Shown here one piece after another: positions 14,339-22,837 of a stretch of 23,959 nucleotides of DNA (its first letter is position 1; each line of letters opens with the position of its first letter). The stretch comes from a virus, in IMG/VR virus record IMGVR_UViG_3300032296_001709, positions 1 to 23,959 of that record, one strand, 5' to 3'. The notes beneath the pieces were generated by a model that was not told where the DNA came from, did not search any database, and saw only the letters and a program-made list of their open reading frames with translations. Both the position numbers and the translations under genes were made by a program.

Positions 14339-16630
14339 ATGGCCGGTGACAAAAGGGAAGTGAGGGTCGCCGTTGTAGGTGACGCCGCACAACTCCAACG
14401 CGAACTTCAAAAAGCCGAAGGCAAACTCGCCGGCTTCGGTGACAACGCCAAAAAGTCGGGCGATATTCTCCGCTCAGCTCTTTTCGGAGGAGCGGTTCTT
14501 TACGGGGCGAAGCAATTAGTGGACGCCGCCGGCAGTCTCCAACAGTCAATCGGTGGAACTGGCGCAGTGTTTGAAGACGCCGCTGGTTCAGTAAGCCAAT
14601 TTTCCAAAGAAGCCGCCAACCTTGTTGGACTTTCGGAGAATGCGGCTCGGACATTGACAAGCCGATTGGGGGCGTCCCTCAAAGGTTTCGGCATGTCGAC
14701 CGAAGAAGCGGCCAAACAAGCAGTGAACCTGACAACAATCGGCGCCGATCTTGCCGCCACTTTGGGCGGCAAAACTGACGACGCAGTAGCCGCCCTGGGA
14801 TCTGCATTGCGCGGAGAATACGACCCCCTGGAACGGTTTGGAATCGCCCTCAAAGCCTCCGAAGTGAACGCTAAGGCTGTGGCGATGGGGTTGGCGGCCT
14901 CGGAATCTGATGTGTCGGCATACGCCAAAGGGCAAGCCTCCCTTGCACTCATCACCGAACGGTCCGCATTTGCACAAGGCCAGTTCGCCAGGGAGGCTGA
15001 TACAGCCCAAGGACAGGCGCAGAGAGCCTCCGCAAGCATGGAAGACGCCTCCGCCAAACTTGGGGAATCATTACTTCCGATCTACACAAACATTCAAAAA
15101 GCAGTTAGCACAGCGGCAACAGCGTTCGGGGCTTTGCCGGATTCGATGCAAACCGGAGTTATCGCTTTCGTAGGGGTGGCCGCTGTTGCGAAACCTGCCA
15201 CAGAGGCAATCGGTTTCATGGTTTCGGCTGTGAAAATGGTTCCAGATTTATTCAACCGGGCGGCCCTAAAGGCCTACGACATGGCCGGTGCGATCGACAC
15301 AGCCGGCGCGAAGGCAAAGTCATCAGCGGCCAGCCTCGGAAAAATTGGGTTAGCCGCCGCCGGAGTTTTCGCAGTCGCCGAAGGATTCAAAGCAATCATT
15401 GCCGCTCAGGCAGATTTCAGTTCTACAGACGTCGAACGTGTCACCGCCTCCCTCAAAACCTTCGCCGGTGACGATGTCGGGGGTGTCCTCGCCGAAGACA
15501 TCAACAAGCTTCGTGACGCCATCAAATCTCTTGACAACACCAGCGGCACTTTCAACCAGTTGAAACTTGGGTTTAGCCAATACATCGGACAAGGCGAAAC
15601 AGACAAAGCGCGCAAATCGGTTGAAGCCGTAGATGACGCTTTGAAATCATTGTTTGAACAGGACCCGACGACCGCCGGATCCGCATATCAAAAACTGTTG
15701 TCCGATCTTGGCATTTCCGCCGAAAAAGGCCAGAAACTATTTGACGGATACGCCGGAGCCGTCGAAGACGCAAAACTTGCGACAGACGACTTGAAAAACC
15801 CGGTTGAAAACGCAACTCAGGCTTTGACCGATGAAGCCGTCGAAGCCGACAAAGCAAAAAAGGCTTTGGAAGATTTGTATGAAGTCACAACAGACCTTTT
15901 CGGTGCAAACATTTCTCTTGAAGAAGCCCAAATCGCTACTCGGAAAGCATTGACGGAATACACAAAAAGTTTGACTGACGGGAGTCTCACGGCCGACGAC
16001 CGTTTGGAAAAAGAACTTGCTTTGACAAAAGCAATCGAAAAAGAATCTGAAGCCGCCCTCGAGGCCGCAACCGCTCAAAGCATCCTTCAAAATAAAACGT
16101 TGACGGCCGGGGAATCAGCAAAAATCCAGTCGGACAAACTGATGGAACTTGCCGACACTCTCGCCCCCGATTCTCCGGTGAGGAAGCGGGTCCAAGGGCT
16201 TGCCTACGATTTGTTGGTGTTGTCTTTGCAAAAACCCAAAATTGAAGTTCAAGCTGAAACCACTGAAGCCGAAAGAAAAATTCGGACCTTGTTGGGTTTG
16301 ACTGGTGAATTGACCGGAGAATACGGGCAGGGACTCGGATTCAAAAAGCGCGCGTCGGGTGGTCCTGTCGACTCGGGTAGTCCGTACCTGGTGGGAGAGA
16401 AAGGCCCTGAACTGTTTATCCCATCGGGTTACGGTCGCATCATTGATGCTTTCTCAACCAGCAAAGCACTTCTCAGCAACGCCGGAGCCGGCATGGGTGG
16501 CAACAGTGGCAACAATGTCACTATCAACGTCAATGTTGCCCCGACCGCCGACAAAGCCGCCATTGGACAAACCATTGTCGAAGCAATATCTAGTTACGAA
16601 CGCCGCTCCGGTCCCGGGTGGAGATCATGA
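14339..16630 (+). CDS. Tape measure protein
   Basis: The 763-aa protein sets tail length and is ejected during infection. It starts with a helical, coiled-coil region (QLQRELQKAEGKLAGFGDNA) and has LGSALRGEYDPLERFGIALK, a motif of many actinophage tape measures. Two Ala/Val-rich hydrophobic segments follow (about 270-300 and 333-352). The C-terminus (about 670-700) has GGPVDSGSPYLVGEKGPELF, a hallmark of tape measure C-termini. GAGGA at 14328-14332 supports ATG 14339. At 763 residues it is short; at about 1.5 angstrom per residue the tail would be near 110-115 nm. The stop overlaps the next ATG (ATGA). Confidence 0.9.
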   Translation: MAGDKREVRVAVVGDAAQLQRELQKAEGKLAGFGDNAKKSGDILRSALFGGAVLYGAKQLVDAAGSLQQSIGGTGAVFEDAAGSVSQFSKEAANLVGLSENAARTLTSRLGASLKGFGMSTEEAAKQAVNLTTIGADLAATLGGKTDDAVAALGSALRGEYDPLERFGIALKASEVNAKAVAMGLAASESDVSAYAKGQASLALITERSAFAQGQFAREADTAQGQAQRASASMEDASAKLGESLLPIYTNIQKAVSTAATAFGALPDSMQTGVIAFVGVAAVAKPATEAIGFMVSAVKMVPDLFNRAALKAYDMAGAIDTAGAKAKSSAASLGKIGLAAAGVFAVAEGFKAIIAAQADFSSTDVERVTASLKTFAGDDVGGVLAEDINKLRDAIKSLDNTSGTFNQLKLGFSQYIGQGETDKARKSVEAVDDALKSLFEQDPTTAGSAYQKLLSDLGISAEKGQKLFDGYAGAVEDAKLATDDLKNPVENATQALTDEAVEADKAKKALEDLYEVTTDLFGANISLEEAQIATRKALTEYTKSLTDGSLTADDRLEKELALTKAIEKESEAALEAATAQSILQNKTLTAGESAKIQSDKLMELADTLAPDSPVRKRVQGLAYDLLVLSLQKPKIEVQAETTEAERKIRTLLGLTGELTGEYGQGLGFKKRASGGPVDSGSPYLVGEKGPELFIPSGYGRIIDAFSTSKALLSNAGAGMGGNSGNNVTINVNVAPTADKAAIGQTIVEAISSYERRSGPGWRS

Positions 16631-18600
16631 CTGAAACCTTGTTTGACGGAATGGTTTTGACAGTAGAAATCGGCTTTTCTACTTCCGCCGGACCAGGGAC
16701 GGTCCCTATCGGCTCAACCCTTGCGTCAATCACCTGGACTGATGTGACCGAACACATTCGGCAAGTGTCAACAACTCGAGGCCGATCCTCAGAACTAGAC
16801 ACCTATCCGGCCGGATCCTGCCAAATCATTCTTGACAACCGAAACCGACTGTTCGACCCCGAAAACACGGCCGGCACTTACTACGGCCAACTCACCCCTT
16901 TACGGCCCATCCGGATTCGAGTTACCCCTAATGGTGGGACGATCCGCTCTATTTTCTTCGGGTTCGTAGACCAATGGCCTCAGTCTTACGACTACCCCAA
17001 CGACGCAACTGTGACTGTGACCGCATCCGATGCGTTCAAAGTCCTCAACGAATTCAAACTCAACGCCTATTGGGGCACTGTGATCAGAGCTGCCAACCCG
17101 GTCGCCTGGTATCGACTCGCCGACCCGACCGGCACTGTTTACCCCTTCGAAACTCAAACCGGAATTTCTGGTTCGGCGATCTGGTATTCGTCGACACCAT
17201 TTGTGCAGTCGTCATGCACATCAGGCCAAAGCCTTATCGTCGACGACTCGGCCACGTCTTCATCATTCGACGGGAACAAAGCCATCCAAATCGTTGACCC
17301 ACTTCCTACATTCGGAAAGTTTTCAACCAACGAATGGTCCGCCGAAATGTGGATCCAAACCACAGAATCGACAACCGGCAACTACGGGATTTTCAATCAT
17401 GGCGATCATGACGGGGCAACCATCGGGATGGTTGTTTCCGGTGGAGTGGGAACAATCGTCGGCCAGTTCGGGAACTACGGCAATTCGGCATCTTTCGTCA
17501 CAAAAAACGTTCAAATCACCGTCAACGATGGGCAACCCCACCACATCGCCATTTCTTACAAATCCGACGCCCCGGTGGGGATCATCAATCAAATTTGGGT
17601 TGATGGCGTTTCTACTGCAACAACCTCAAGTTTCAGCGATGAAGTTGTCAACAATTACACTTTCGTCGATGTCGGGTATCCAACCAGCAAAAGCGCGACA
17701 CCGGCCAACAATTTCACCGAATACTTTCGAGGTTCGATACAGGATCTGGTTTTGTATCGGGAAACAACCTTGTTGGCCGCCGATGTTCTCGCCCATTACC
17801 AGGCCGGATCGGGACAAGGACGCGCTGGTGAACGCACAGACCAACGAATCACCTATCTCGCTTCTCTCACATCTTGGATGTCTGACGGTCTCGACCTTTC
17901 AACCGGAGACACCACCGTCCAAGGAATTCGAGTCAACGGTAAAGGCCTTCTCGACGCGTTGAAAGAAGTAGAAACAGCCGAACAAGGCCGCCTTTTCATG
18001 TCAGTCGACGGAAAAATCCGGTTTATCGACCGCAACGCCGAAGGGTTCGGCAACTTCATCACTTCCCAACAAACATTCTCGGATAACCCTGGCATTGGCG
18101 AAATCGCCTACTCCGACATTGTTTTCACATACGACGACCGGTACATAGCAAACGAAATCACGGTCACTCAACCCAACGGCACGACCTACACAGCGTCGGA
18201 CGCCACCAGCCAATCCAAATATTTCAAACGGACTTTAGATATTTCCGGTTTCATCGCCGACGACGGGTACTACACCACCAACACGGCAATTTCTAAACTC
18301 GGACAATATAAAGACCCGCAAATGCGAATTGACCAGCTCACCGTAAATGTTCGCCGATCAGACACCTACCAGTCGCCTTGTGTCACCCTCGACATCGGCG
18401 ACCGAATCACCGTAGAACGCACCCCCCAAAACGTGGGAAGTGAAATCCTGAAATATCTGATCATCGAAGGCGTAAAGCATTCGATAACTCGAGACAAGTG
18501 GGTTGTCACATTCAACACGACACCCACTTTGCAAAACGCACCGTTTGTCCTGGACTCGGCCACACTGGGAGTTCTCGACACCAATATCCTCGCCTATTAG
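16627..18600 (+). CDS. Minor tail protein with LamG-like domain
   Basis: The 657-aa product is probably a distal-tail or tail-tip protein. Residues 1-150 resemble an actinophage minor tail module (AGSCQIILDNRNRLFDPENT). Residues about 155-395 form a concanavalin/LamG-like beta-sandwich that starts NPVAWYRLADPTG, includes EWSAEMWIQT and GQPHHIAISYKSD, and closes with GSIQDLVLYRETTL. The rest (about 400-657) continues the tail module with RLFMSVDGKIRFIDRNAEG. LamG folds often bind glycans, so the inserted domain may contact the host surface. ATG 16627 overlaps the tape measure stop and is preferred over GTG 16618. Confidence 0.85.
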   Translation: MTETLFDGMVLTVEIGFSTSAGPGTVPIGSTLASITWTDVTEHIRQVSTTRGRSSELDTYPAGSCQIILDNRNRLFDPENTAGTYYGQLTPLRPIRIRVTPNGGTIRSIFFGFVDQWPQSYDYPNDATVTVTASDAFKVLNEFKLNAYWGTVIRAANPVAWYRLADPTGTVYPFETQTGISGSAIWYSSTPFVQSSCTSGQSLIVDDSATSSSFDGNKAIQIVDPLPTFGKFSTNEWSAEMWIQTTESTTGNYGIFNHGDHDGATIGMVVSGGVGTIVGQFGNYGNSASFVTKNVQITVNDGQPHHIAISYKSDAPVGIINQIWVDGVSTATTSSFSDEVVNNYTFVDVGYPTSKSATPANNFTEYFRGSIQDLVLYRETTLLAADVLAHYQAGSGQGRAGERTDQRITYLASLTSWMSDGLDLSTGDTTVQGIRVNGKGLLDALKEVETAEQGRLFMSVDGKIRFIDRNAEGFGNFITSQQTFSDNPGIGEIAYSDIVFTYDDRYIANEITVTQPNGTTYTASDATSQSKYFKRTLDISGFIADDGYYTTNTAISKLGQYKDPQMRIDQLTVNVRRSDTYQSPCVTLDIGDRITVERTPQNVGSEILKYLIIEGVKHSITRDKWVVTFNTTPTLQNAPFVLDSATLGVLDTNILAY

Positions 18601-18608
18601 GAGCATCA

Positions 18609-19271
18609 ATGGGGTCCGGTTTCAAAACCTTCACCGCAACAGTTCTGACCGCATCGGAAATGAACAATTATCTGATGGAACAATCGGTGATGACGTTTGC
18701 GTCTACCGGCGCGCGTGACGTTGCCGTAACCGCCCCTGAAGCCGGGATGGTCGCGTACATCCGTTCCAACGACTCCTCAGAAGGTTTGTACCATTACTCT
18801 TCGGCCTCAGCATGGCGCAAAGGCCCAGGCTGGAACTCCCCTTGGGGTGTTCAAGCGGCCGCCAAAATCACTAGCGGCACCTCATCGTCTGGCGCAACTC
18901 CGACGACAGTTTCAGGGTTCAGTATTTCAACTCCGAGCCTGCCAGCAAACCGTTACTTGAAACACACTGTTTCGGGTCACATCATTTTTGGTTCAGTGAA
19001 CGACACCGGCCGAATCGCTATCTACAACGCCGCTTCTAGCGGATCTGAAGTCGCAGCATCGGATTACACGCCCTATGCGAATTCAACGACAATCGCTTTC
19101 GGGATTTCGTTTAGCTGGTATGAAACGACCACGACAACCGCCGCTCTGGATCGCCGGATTGTCGTATACCGGGCAACGGGTTCATCATCGAATATCAGAT
19201 TTTTTGCTGATGCAACCCGGCCCGCTATCTACACCATCGAAGACATTGGACCTTCGGGGGCGCCGGCCTAA
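18609..19271 (+). CDS. Minor tail / fibre protein
   Basis: The 220-aa protein carries a motif I recognise from many actinophage tail genes: FKTFTATVLTASEMNNYLME, then MTFASTGARDVAVTAPEAGM and VAYIRSNDSSEGLYHYSSAS. The C-terminal half (about 90-220) is Ser/Thr-rich beta structure, perhaps a receptor-facing or trimerising domain. TAGGAG at 18598-18603 with five-base spacing supports ATG 18609. The stop overlaps the endolysin start (TAATG). I cannot say which part of the tail it belongs to; similar genes are annotated as minor tail proteins by context. Confidence 0.75.
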   Translation: MGSGFKTFTATVLTASEMNNYLMEQSVMTFASTGARDVAVTAPEAGMVAYIRSNDSSEGLYHYSSASAWRKGPGWNSPWGVQAAAKITSGTSSSGATPTTVSGFSISTPSLPANRYLKHTVSGHIIFGSVNDTGRIAIYNAASSGSEVAASDYTPYANSTTIAFGISFSWYETTTTTAALDRRIVVYRATGSSSNIRFFADATRPAIYTIEDIGPSGAPA

Positions 19272-20071
19272 TGGGTTACTACCTAATCGACAACCCACCG
19301 GCTTCCCCACAGTTTTATCCCTCAAGGTCGAACACGCCGACATACGCTGTAGGGGTTCATACCAGCGAAGGCCCCACCGGACCGGGAAGCGCGCGCAACC
19401 TCGCCGCGTTCATCGCGAAACGCTCCGACCCGGGGTCATACGCCTGTATCGTTGACAGTGAAGAAACGGTTGTGATGGTCCCGCCGGACTACACCACCTT
19501 TTCGGTAGCCGCATCCGGCTACAACTCTCGCACCTGGCACATTTGTCTAGCCGGACGATCCAGCGAATTGGACCCCGACGATCCGAACACACAATCGATG
19601 ATCTCCAGGGCCGGTGAAGCAATCAACGCATTGTGGAACCTTTTGGGCATTCCGTTATCAAACGCTGAATGGGTGGGCACCGCCGCACTCGAACGCCCCG
19701 GGTTATTCTGTCATGGTGACGTTCAGCCTTGGGATAGGTCTGATGCCTGGTCGACACATCCGGACCGCGCCCGTCTCGATCAGCTCCTCATCAACGCAAT
19801 CAATCCGCCGATCCCCCCAACCCCTCAGGACGATGAAATGAAACGGTATCTGATAAAAGGCAAGAATCGTCCGGACGTTTTTCTTTGTGACGCCGGTTTG
19901 GGTTGGAAATGGCATATTCCGGCAGGGCAAATGAAAAATGTTGTTTATGTCATCACCCAACCGTCTGGCGGCCAGTTTCTTATACCAGCCGGCGCCAATA
20001 CTGTCGTTGTAGAAGGCCAAACAGTTTGGGTTGCAGATCAGGCATTCACTGACGCAATCCCCACCATCTAA
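19271..20071 (+). CDS. Endolysin: N-acetylmuramoyl-L-alanine amidase
   Basis: The 266-aa protein has an Amidase_2/PGRP-like domain (about 20-180) that cleaves the bond between muramic acid and the stem peptide of the cell wall. Candidate zinc ligands are H30 (YAVGVHTSEG), H148 (FCHGDVQPWDRSDAWS) and D158 or H163; the exact third ligand is not certain. A Pro-rich linker (NPPIPPTPQDDE, about 178-189) leads to a separate C-terminal domain of about 75 residues, plausibly for cell-wall binding. There is no signal peptide, so it should need a holin. Two candidate holin genes follow, at 20092 and 22261. Confidence 0.85.
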   Translation: MGYYLIDNPPASPQFYPSRSNTPTYAVGVHTSEGPTGPGSARNLAAFIAKRSDPGSYACIVDSEETVVMVPPDYTTFSVAASGYNSRTWHICLAGRSSELDPDDPNTQSMISRAGEAINALWNLLGIPLSNAEWVGTAALERPGLFCHGDVQPWDRSDAWSTHPDRARLDQLLINAINPPIPPTPQDDEMKRYLIKGKNRPDVFLCDAGLGWKWHIPAGQMKNVVYVITQPSGGQFLIPAGANTVVVEGQTVWVADQAFTDAIPTI

Positions 20072-20091
20072 CAGGATCGGTAGCCGATGTC

Positions 20092-20337
20092 ATGGAATGG
20101 GAACCGATTATCGCCGCGTCAGTCACCGGGTTTCTAGCGTTCGCTGGGGTGATTTGGCAGTCACGGAAAACACGTCGCATCAACACCGACGAACACTCCG
20201 AGAATTCTAAAAAGTTGGATCGTATTGAACAGAAGGTTGACTCGACCGCTGTAAGGGTTGAAACTGTTTCGGACCGGCTTGACGATCACATCGTCCTTCA
20301 CCGCATGACATCCCGAAAGCCTTGGTGGCGTAGATGA
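20092..20337 (+). CDS. Small membrane protein with coiled coil, holin-like
   Basis: The 81-aa product has one hydrophobic helix at about residues 6-22 (IIAASVTGFLAFAGVIW). A charged heptad-like stretch follows (SKKLDRIEQKVDSTAVRVET) with a basic end (RKPWWRR). This matches small phage membrane proteins next to endolysins, such as DUF2746-like or class III-type holins. No good ribosome site precedes ATG 20092 (the nearest, AGGA at 20073, is 15 bases away). The stop overlaps the next start (ATGA). A second holin candidate at 22261 fits the r1t type better, so this one may be an antiholin or accessory protein. Confidence 0.6.
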   Translation: MEWEPIIAASVTGFLAFAGVIWQSRKTRRINTDEHSENSKKLDRIEQKVDSTAVRVETVSDRLDDHIVLHRMTSRKPWWRR

Positions 20338-20564
20338 CCTTTGCTGATGACGTCCGAGCAGAAACCCGCACCCCTGGCGTTGAATGCCGGTTGTGTTTTC
20401 TTTTGCGAAACCAAACCCCGAAAATCCGGGAAGAAGTCATGGAAGTTTTGGCCGACCCATCTTGGGATGCCGAAGCAATCTCTAGGGCTATGAAGCGGAG
20501 AGGGTGGGAAATCCGTGGCGAAGGAATCAGGAAACACCGACGAAACTGCCTCGTTCCGAAATGA
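20334..20564 (+). CDS. Small CxxC, HTH-like protein
   Basis: The 76-aa protein has GVECRLCFLL near the start (C18, C21) and RKHRRNC at the end (H68, C72), a possible zinc-binding set. Between them is a helical part, DAEAISRAMKRRGWEI, that looks like a helix-turn-helix with a basic recognition end. I have seen similar small proteins in actinophages just before phosphoesterase genes, but I know of no tested function. The gene overlaps the phosphoesterase gene by 50 bases in another frame, and its ATG overlaps the upstream stop. DNA binding is an inference from the basic C-terminus. Confidence 0.65.
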   Translation: MTFADDVRAETRTPGVECRLCFLLRNQTPKIREEVMEVLADPSWDAEAISRAMKRRGWEIRGEGIRKHRRNCLVPK

Positions 20565-21747
20565 AGTAGCGGCCGGATCGCGACATCGACGAACCCACCC
20601 TCAAGGCTGGGAACCTGGTGTCGCCTGGAACGGCCGTGAAGGCACCCTCACCACCCCACCCCTCGAGGCCGACCCGACGACAGGGGTGTGGTCTGAACTT
20701 GTTTCCGACTGGGGACTAGACCCGCTAACCACCGAAGTTGTCGAAGGATCTGTCCAGGTTCGGGCATGGGACACCCATGACGGCCGCCGGCTCCGTTACT
20801 ACCGGGCCACCCTACGCGCACGCGAATTCGACTACGACCGCCCCGACGTAGACGCCCTTTGCCGACTTATTGAACGCCGCAAACCAGTCAAAGCCACTGA
20901 ACCGTCCACACAGCCCCTCAGATCGCTTGTGTGCCTCTTAGCGGACTGGCAATTGGGAAAGGCAGGCGAAGCCAATGGCGGCACTCCAGAGACAATCCAA
21001 AGGATCTGTCAGGCCATCGACCAAATCCCCAAACGAATCCGTGAACTCAAAAAAGCCGGCCGCCCCGTCGACTCCGTCTACCTTGTCGGCCTTGGCGATC
21101 TAGTCGAACAATGCCACGGCCACTACCCCGGCCAAACCTTCAACGTCGACCTTGACAGACGAGAACAACTTCGCCTCGCTCGCCGACTCATACTCCGCAC
21201 CGTCGACAACATCATCGGGCACACCCCTCGAATCGTTTTGGCAGCTGTACCAGGCAACCACGGAGAAAACCGGTTGAACGGCAAAGCCTTCACCCGAACC
21301 ACCGACAACGACGACCTGGCAGTAGTGGAACAGGTCGCCGAAATCTTGGCCGCCAACCCCGACCGCTACGGATCTTGCACCACCGTCCTAGCCGCCGGAA
21401 ACAATCTGGTTTTAGACATCGCCGGAATCCCCGTCGGGTTCGCCCACGGCCACAAAGCCGGCGCCTCCGGACATCCAGCCGCCAAACTCGAAAACTGGTG
21501 GAAAGGCCAAGTGATGGGACGCCAACCAATCGCCGACGCCGACATCCTCATCACCGGCCACTATCACCATTTCATATGTTCAGAAACATCCGGCCGAACA
21601 TTCATGCAAGCCCCAGCGATGGACGGAGGATCCGGATGGTGGACCGACATGAGCGGCCAAAACTCCCCCTCCGGATTTCTCACTCTCGGCATCGGAACCG
21701 GCTACGGCCCTCGAGGCTGGGGCGACCTCCACATCCACTCCGTATAA
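20515..21747 (+). CDS. Metallophosphoesterase with N-terminal phage domain
   Basis: The 410-aa protein has a calcineurin-like phosphoesterase core: LLADWQLGK (D144), VGLGDLVEQ (D195), AVPGNHGE (N248, H249), FAHGHKAG (H311, H313) and ITGHYHH (H349, H351). These are the five metal-binding blocks of the fold. Residues 1-110 are a separate module (HPQGWEPGVAWNGREG, then WGLDPLTTEVVEG) seen with such phage phosphoesterases. The GTG at 20515 is used as start, with GGGTGGGA just upstream; no in-frame ATG is available earlier. It could be a nuclease (SbcD-like) or a nucleotide phosphodiesterase. It lies among lysis and fibre genes. Confidence 0.8.
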   Translation: MAKESGNTDETASFRNEVAAGSRHRRTHPQGWEPGVAWNGREGTLTTPPLEADPTTGVWSELVSDWGLDPLTTEVVEGSVQVRAWDTHDGRRLRYYRATLRAREFDYDRPDVDALCRLIERRKPVKATEPSTQPLRSLVCLLADWQLGKAGEANGGTPETIQRICQAIDQIPKRIRELKKAGRPVDSVYLVGLGDLVEQCHGHYPGQTFNVDLDRREQLRLARRLILRTVDNIIGHTPRIVLAAVPGNHGENRLNGKAFTRTTDNDDLAVVEQVAEILAANPDRYGSCTTVLAAGNNLVLDIAGIPVGFAHGHKAGASGHPAAKLENWWKGQVMGRQPIADADILITGHYHHFICSETSGRTFMQAPAMDGGSGWWTDMSGQNSPSGFLTLGIGTGYGPRGWGDLHIHSV

Positions 21748-21758
21748 AGGAACCCGAC

Positions 21759-22136
21759 ATGGAAGAAATAGAACCAGAAGAAGAATTCGACGCCCACTGG
21801 CCCTCCATCCTCCTGGACGCCTTCGCTTTAGTCCATGGGGATCGGGGCCGAGCGTACGGACCGCCCTGGGAGGATTACGCGCGCGTCACCTACACATTCA
21901 ACAGCCTTTGGGGTGCCGACGTCTTAGATGCCAACGCCGGCATTCTGTTTATGGTTTGCATGAAACTCGGCCGAATCGCCCACGGCCTCGAACAGGGTTT
22001 CGATGCCGACCAGTTGAAAGACTCAATCACCGACGCCGCCGGGTATTTGGACTGCCTTTACGGGTCACTTCTCAACCCGCTTCAAACCACTGTTCTTTTT
22101 GAAGACGACGAATCCGAATGGGACGAAGAGGAATGA
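21759..22136 (+). CDS. DUF6378-like protein
   Basis: The 125-aa acidic protein has HGDRGRAYGPPWEDYARV, a pattern of DUF6378-type phage proteins, followed by the helical block ADVLDANAGILFMVCMKLGR and ending DDESEWDEEE. The domain is related in layout to small helical nucleotide-pyrophosphatase-like folds, but no function is established to my knowledge. AAAGGAA at 21746-21752 is well spaced for ATG 21759. The frame from 21375 upstream is a shadow of the phosphoesterase gene. The stop overlaps the next ATG (ATGA). Confidence 0.75.
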   Translation: MEEIEPEEEFDAHWPSILLDAFALVHGDRGRAYGPPWEDYARVTYTFNSLWGADVLDANAGILFMVCMKLGRIAHGLEQGFDADQLKDSITDAAGYLDCLYGSLLNPLQTTVLFEDDESEWDEEE

Positions 22137-22261
22137 CGATCACGATTGAACCCGAGAGCATCCCAATCACCCGACCCGAAGAAGAACCGGAAGAGTACGA
22201 TCCTCAAGAGCATGAGTTTCCCGACGAACAGCCATACCCAACTCCTGACTGGAAACCGTGA
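22133..22261 (+). CDS. Acidic 42-residue peptide
   Basis: The 42-aa product (starting MTITIEPESIPITRPEEEPE) is highly acidic and Pro-rich, with no transmembrane segment. It sits between the DUF6378-like gene and the holin with overlapping start and stop codons on both sides, so it is probably translated. I do not recognise it. Confidence 0.55.
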   Translation: MTITIEPESIPITRPEEEPEEYDPQEHEFPDEQPYPTPDWKP

Positions 22262-22494
22262 TGTTCACAAAATCGTTTTTGAAGCAACTGGCGGAACGGG
22301 CCATCAAAACTTTCTCTCAAACCATCGTTGCTTTGGCCGGTGCAACCCAAATGGATTGGCTAAACCTTGACTGGCAACACCTTCTCGCCACTTCCGTTGT
22401 CGCCGCCCTCTTGTCTGCCCTGACCTCGATTGCATCCGACAAAATCGGACCCGCCGGCTCCCCGTCAGTCGTGAACACCTATCAGGGGCCGTGA
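22261..22494 (+). CDS. r1t-type holin
   Basis: The 77-aa protein has FLKQLAERAIKTFSQTIVAL followed by a hydrophobic helix, LDWQHLLATSVVAAL, and LSALTSIASDKIGPAGSPSV. This matches phage r1t-family holins, which form the lesion that lets the endolysin cross the membrane. ATG 22261 overlaps the previous stop; an in-frame GTG at 22258 is possible. It lies more than 2 kb after the amidase, separated by phosphoesterase and DUF6378 genes, so the lysis cassette is split. Confidence 0.85.
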   Translation: MFTKSFLKQLAERAIKTFSQTIVALAGATQMDWLNLDWQHLLATSVVAALLSALTSIASDKIGPAGSPSVVNTYQGP

Positions 22495-22495
22495 A

Positions 22496-22837
22496 ATGCC
22501 GGCCACATACAACATCACAATTCGGATGGGGGACACGGAAACCATTTCGGTCACCATTCAAGATTCGGCTGGGGCAGCGGTTGACATTTCGGGCCGTAGT
22601 TATGCCGCTCAGATCCGAAGCAACGCCGACGACACAACCGTCTTGGCAACGTTCGCTTGTGCCGTGGTTTCCGGTCCCGCCGGGACTTTGTCTGCAACTT
22701 TGACTTCCACCCAAACAGCGGCCCTTACTCCTGGGGTTGGGGTATGGGATTTGCAGGAAACAAACCCGGTTGGCCCTGTAGTCACGACATTGTTGGCAGG
22801 GCAAGTCACAATTGTTCAGGATGTCACTAGGTCATGA
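22496..22837 (+). CDS. BppU-like tail/baseplate-associated protein
   Basis: The 113-aa protein is beta-rich: MPATYNITIRMGDTETISVT, then QDSAGAAVDISGRSYAAQIR, then LTSTQTAALTPGVGVWDLQE and VTTLLAGQVTIVQDVTR. This resembles the N-terminal BppU/immunoglobulin-like domain of baseplate upper proteins, often found just before tail-fibre genes. AGGGG at 22484-22488 supports ATG 22496. The stop overlaps the next start (ATGA), linking it to the fibre gene. It may connect the fibre to the baseplate; the exact role is not proven. Confidence 0.7.
   Translation: MPATYNITIRMGDTETISVTIQDSAGAAVDISGRSYAAQIRSNADDTTVLATFACAVVSGPAGTLSATLTSTQTAALTPGVGVWDLQETNPVGPVVTTLLAGQVTIVQDVTRS

Noticed and set aside
14500-15057. 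185-residue minus-strand frame
   Set aside because: It is antisense to the tape measure gene and Ala/Ser-rich, reflecting the sense codon bias.
21375-21758. Long upstream extension of the DUF6378-like gene
   Set aside because: It lies entirely within the phosphoesterase gene in another frame, and ATG 21759 has a well-spaced AAAGGAA.
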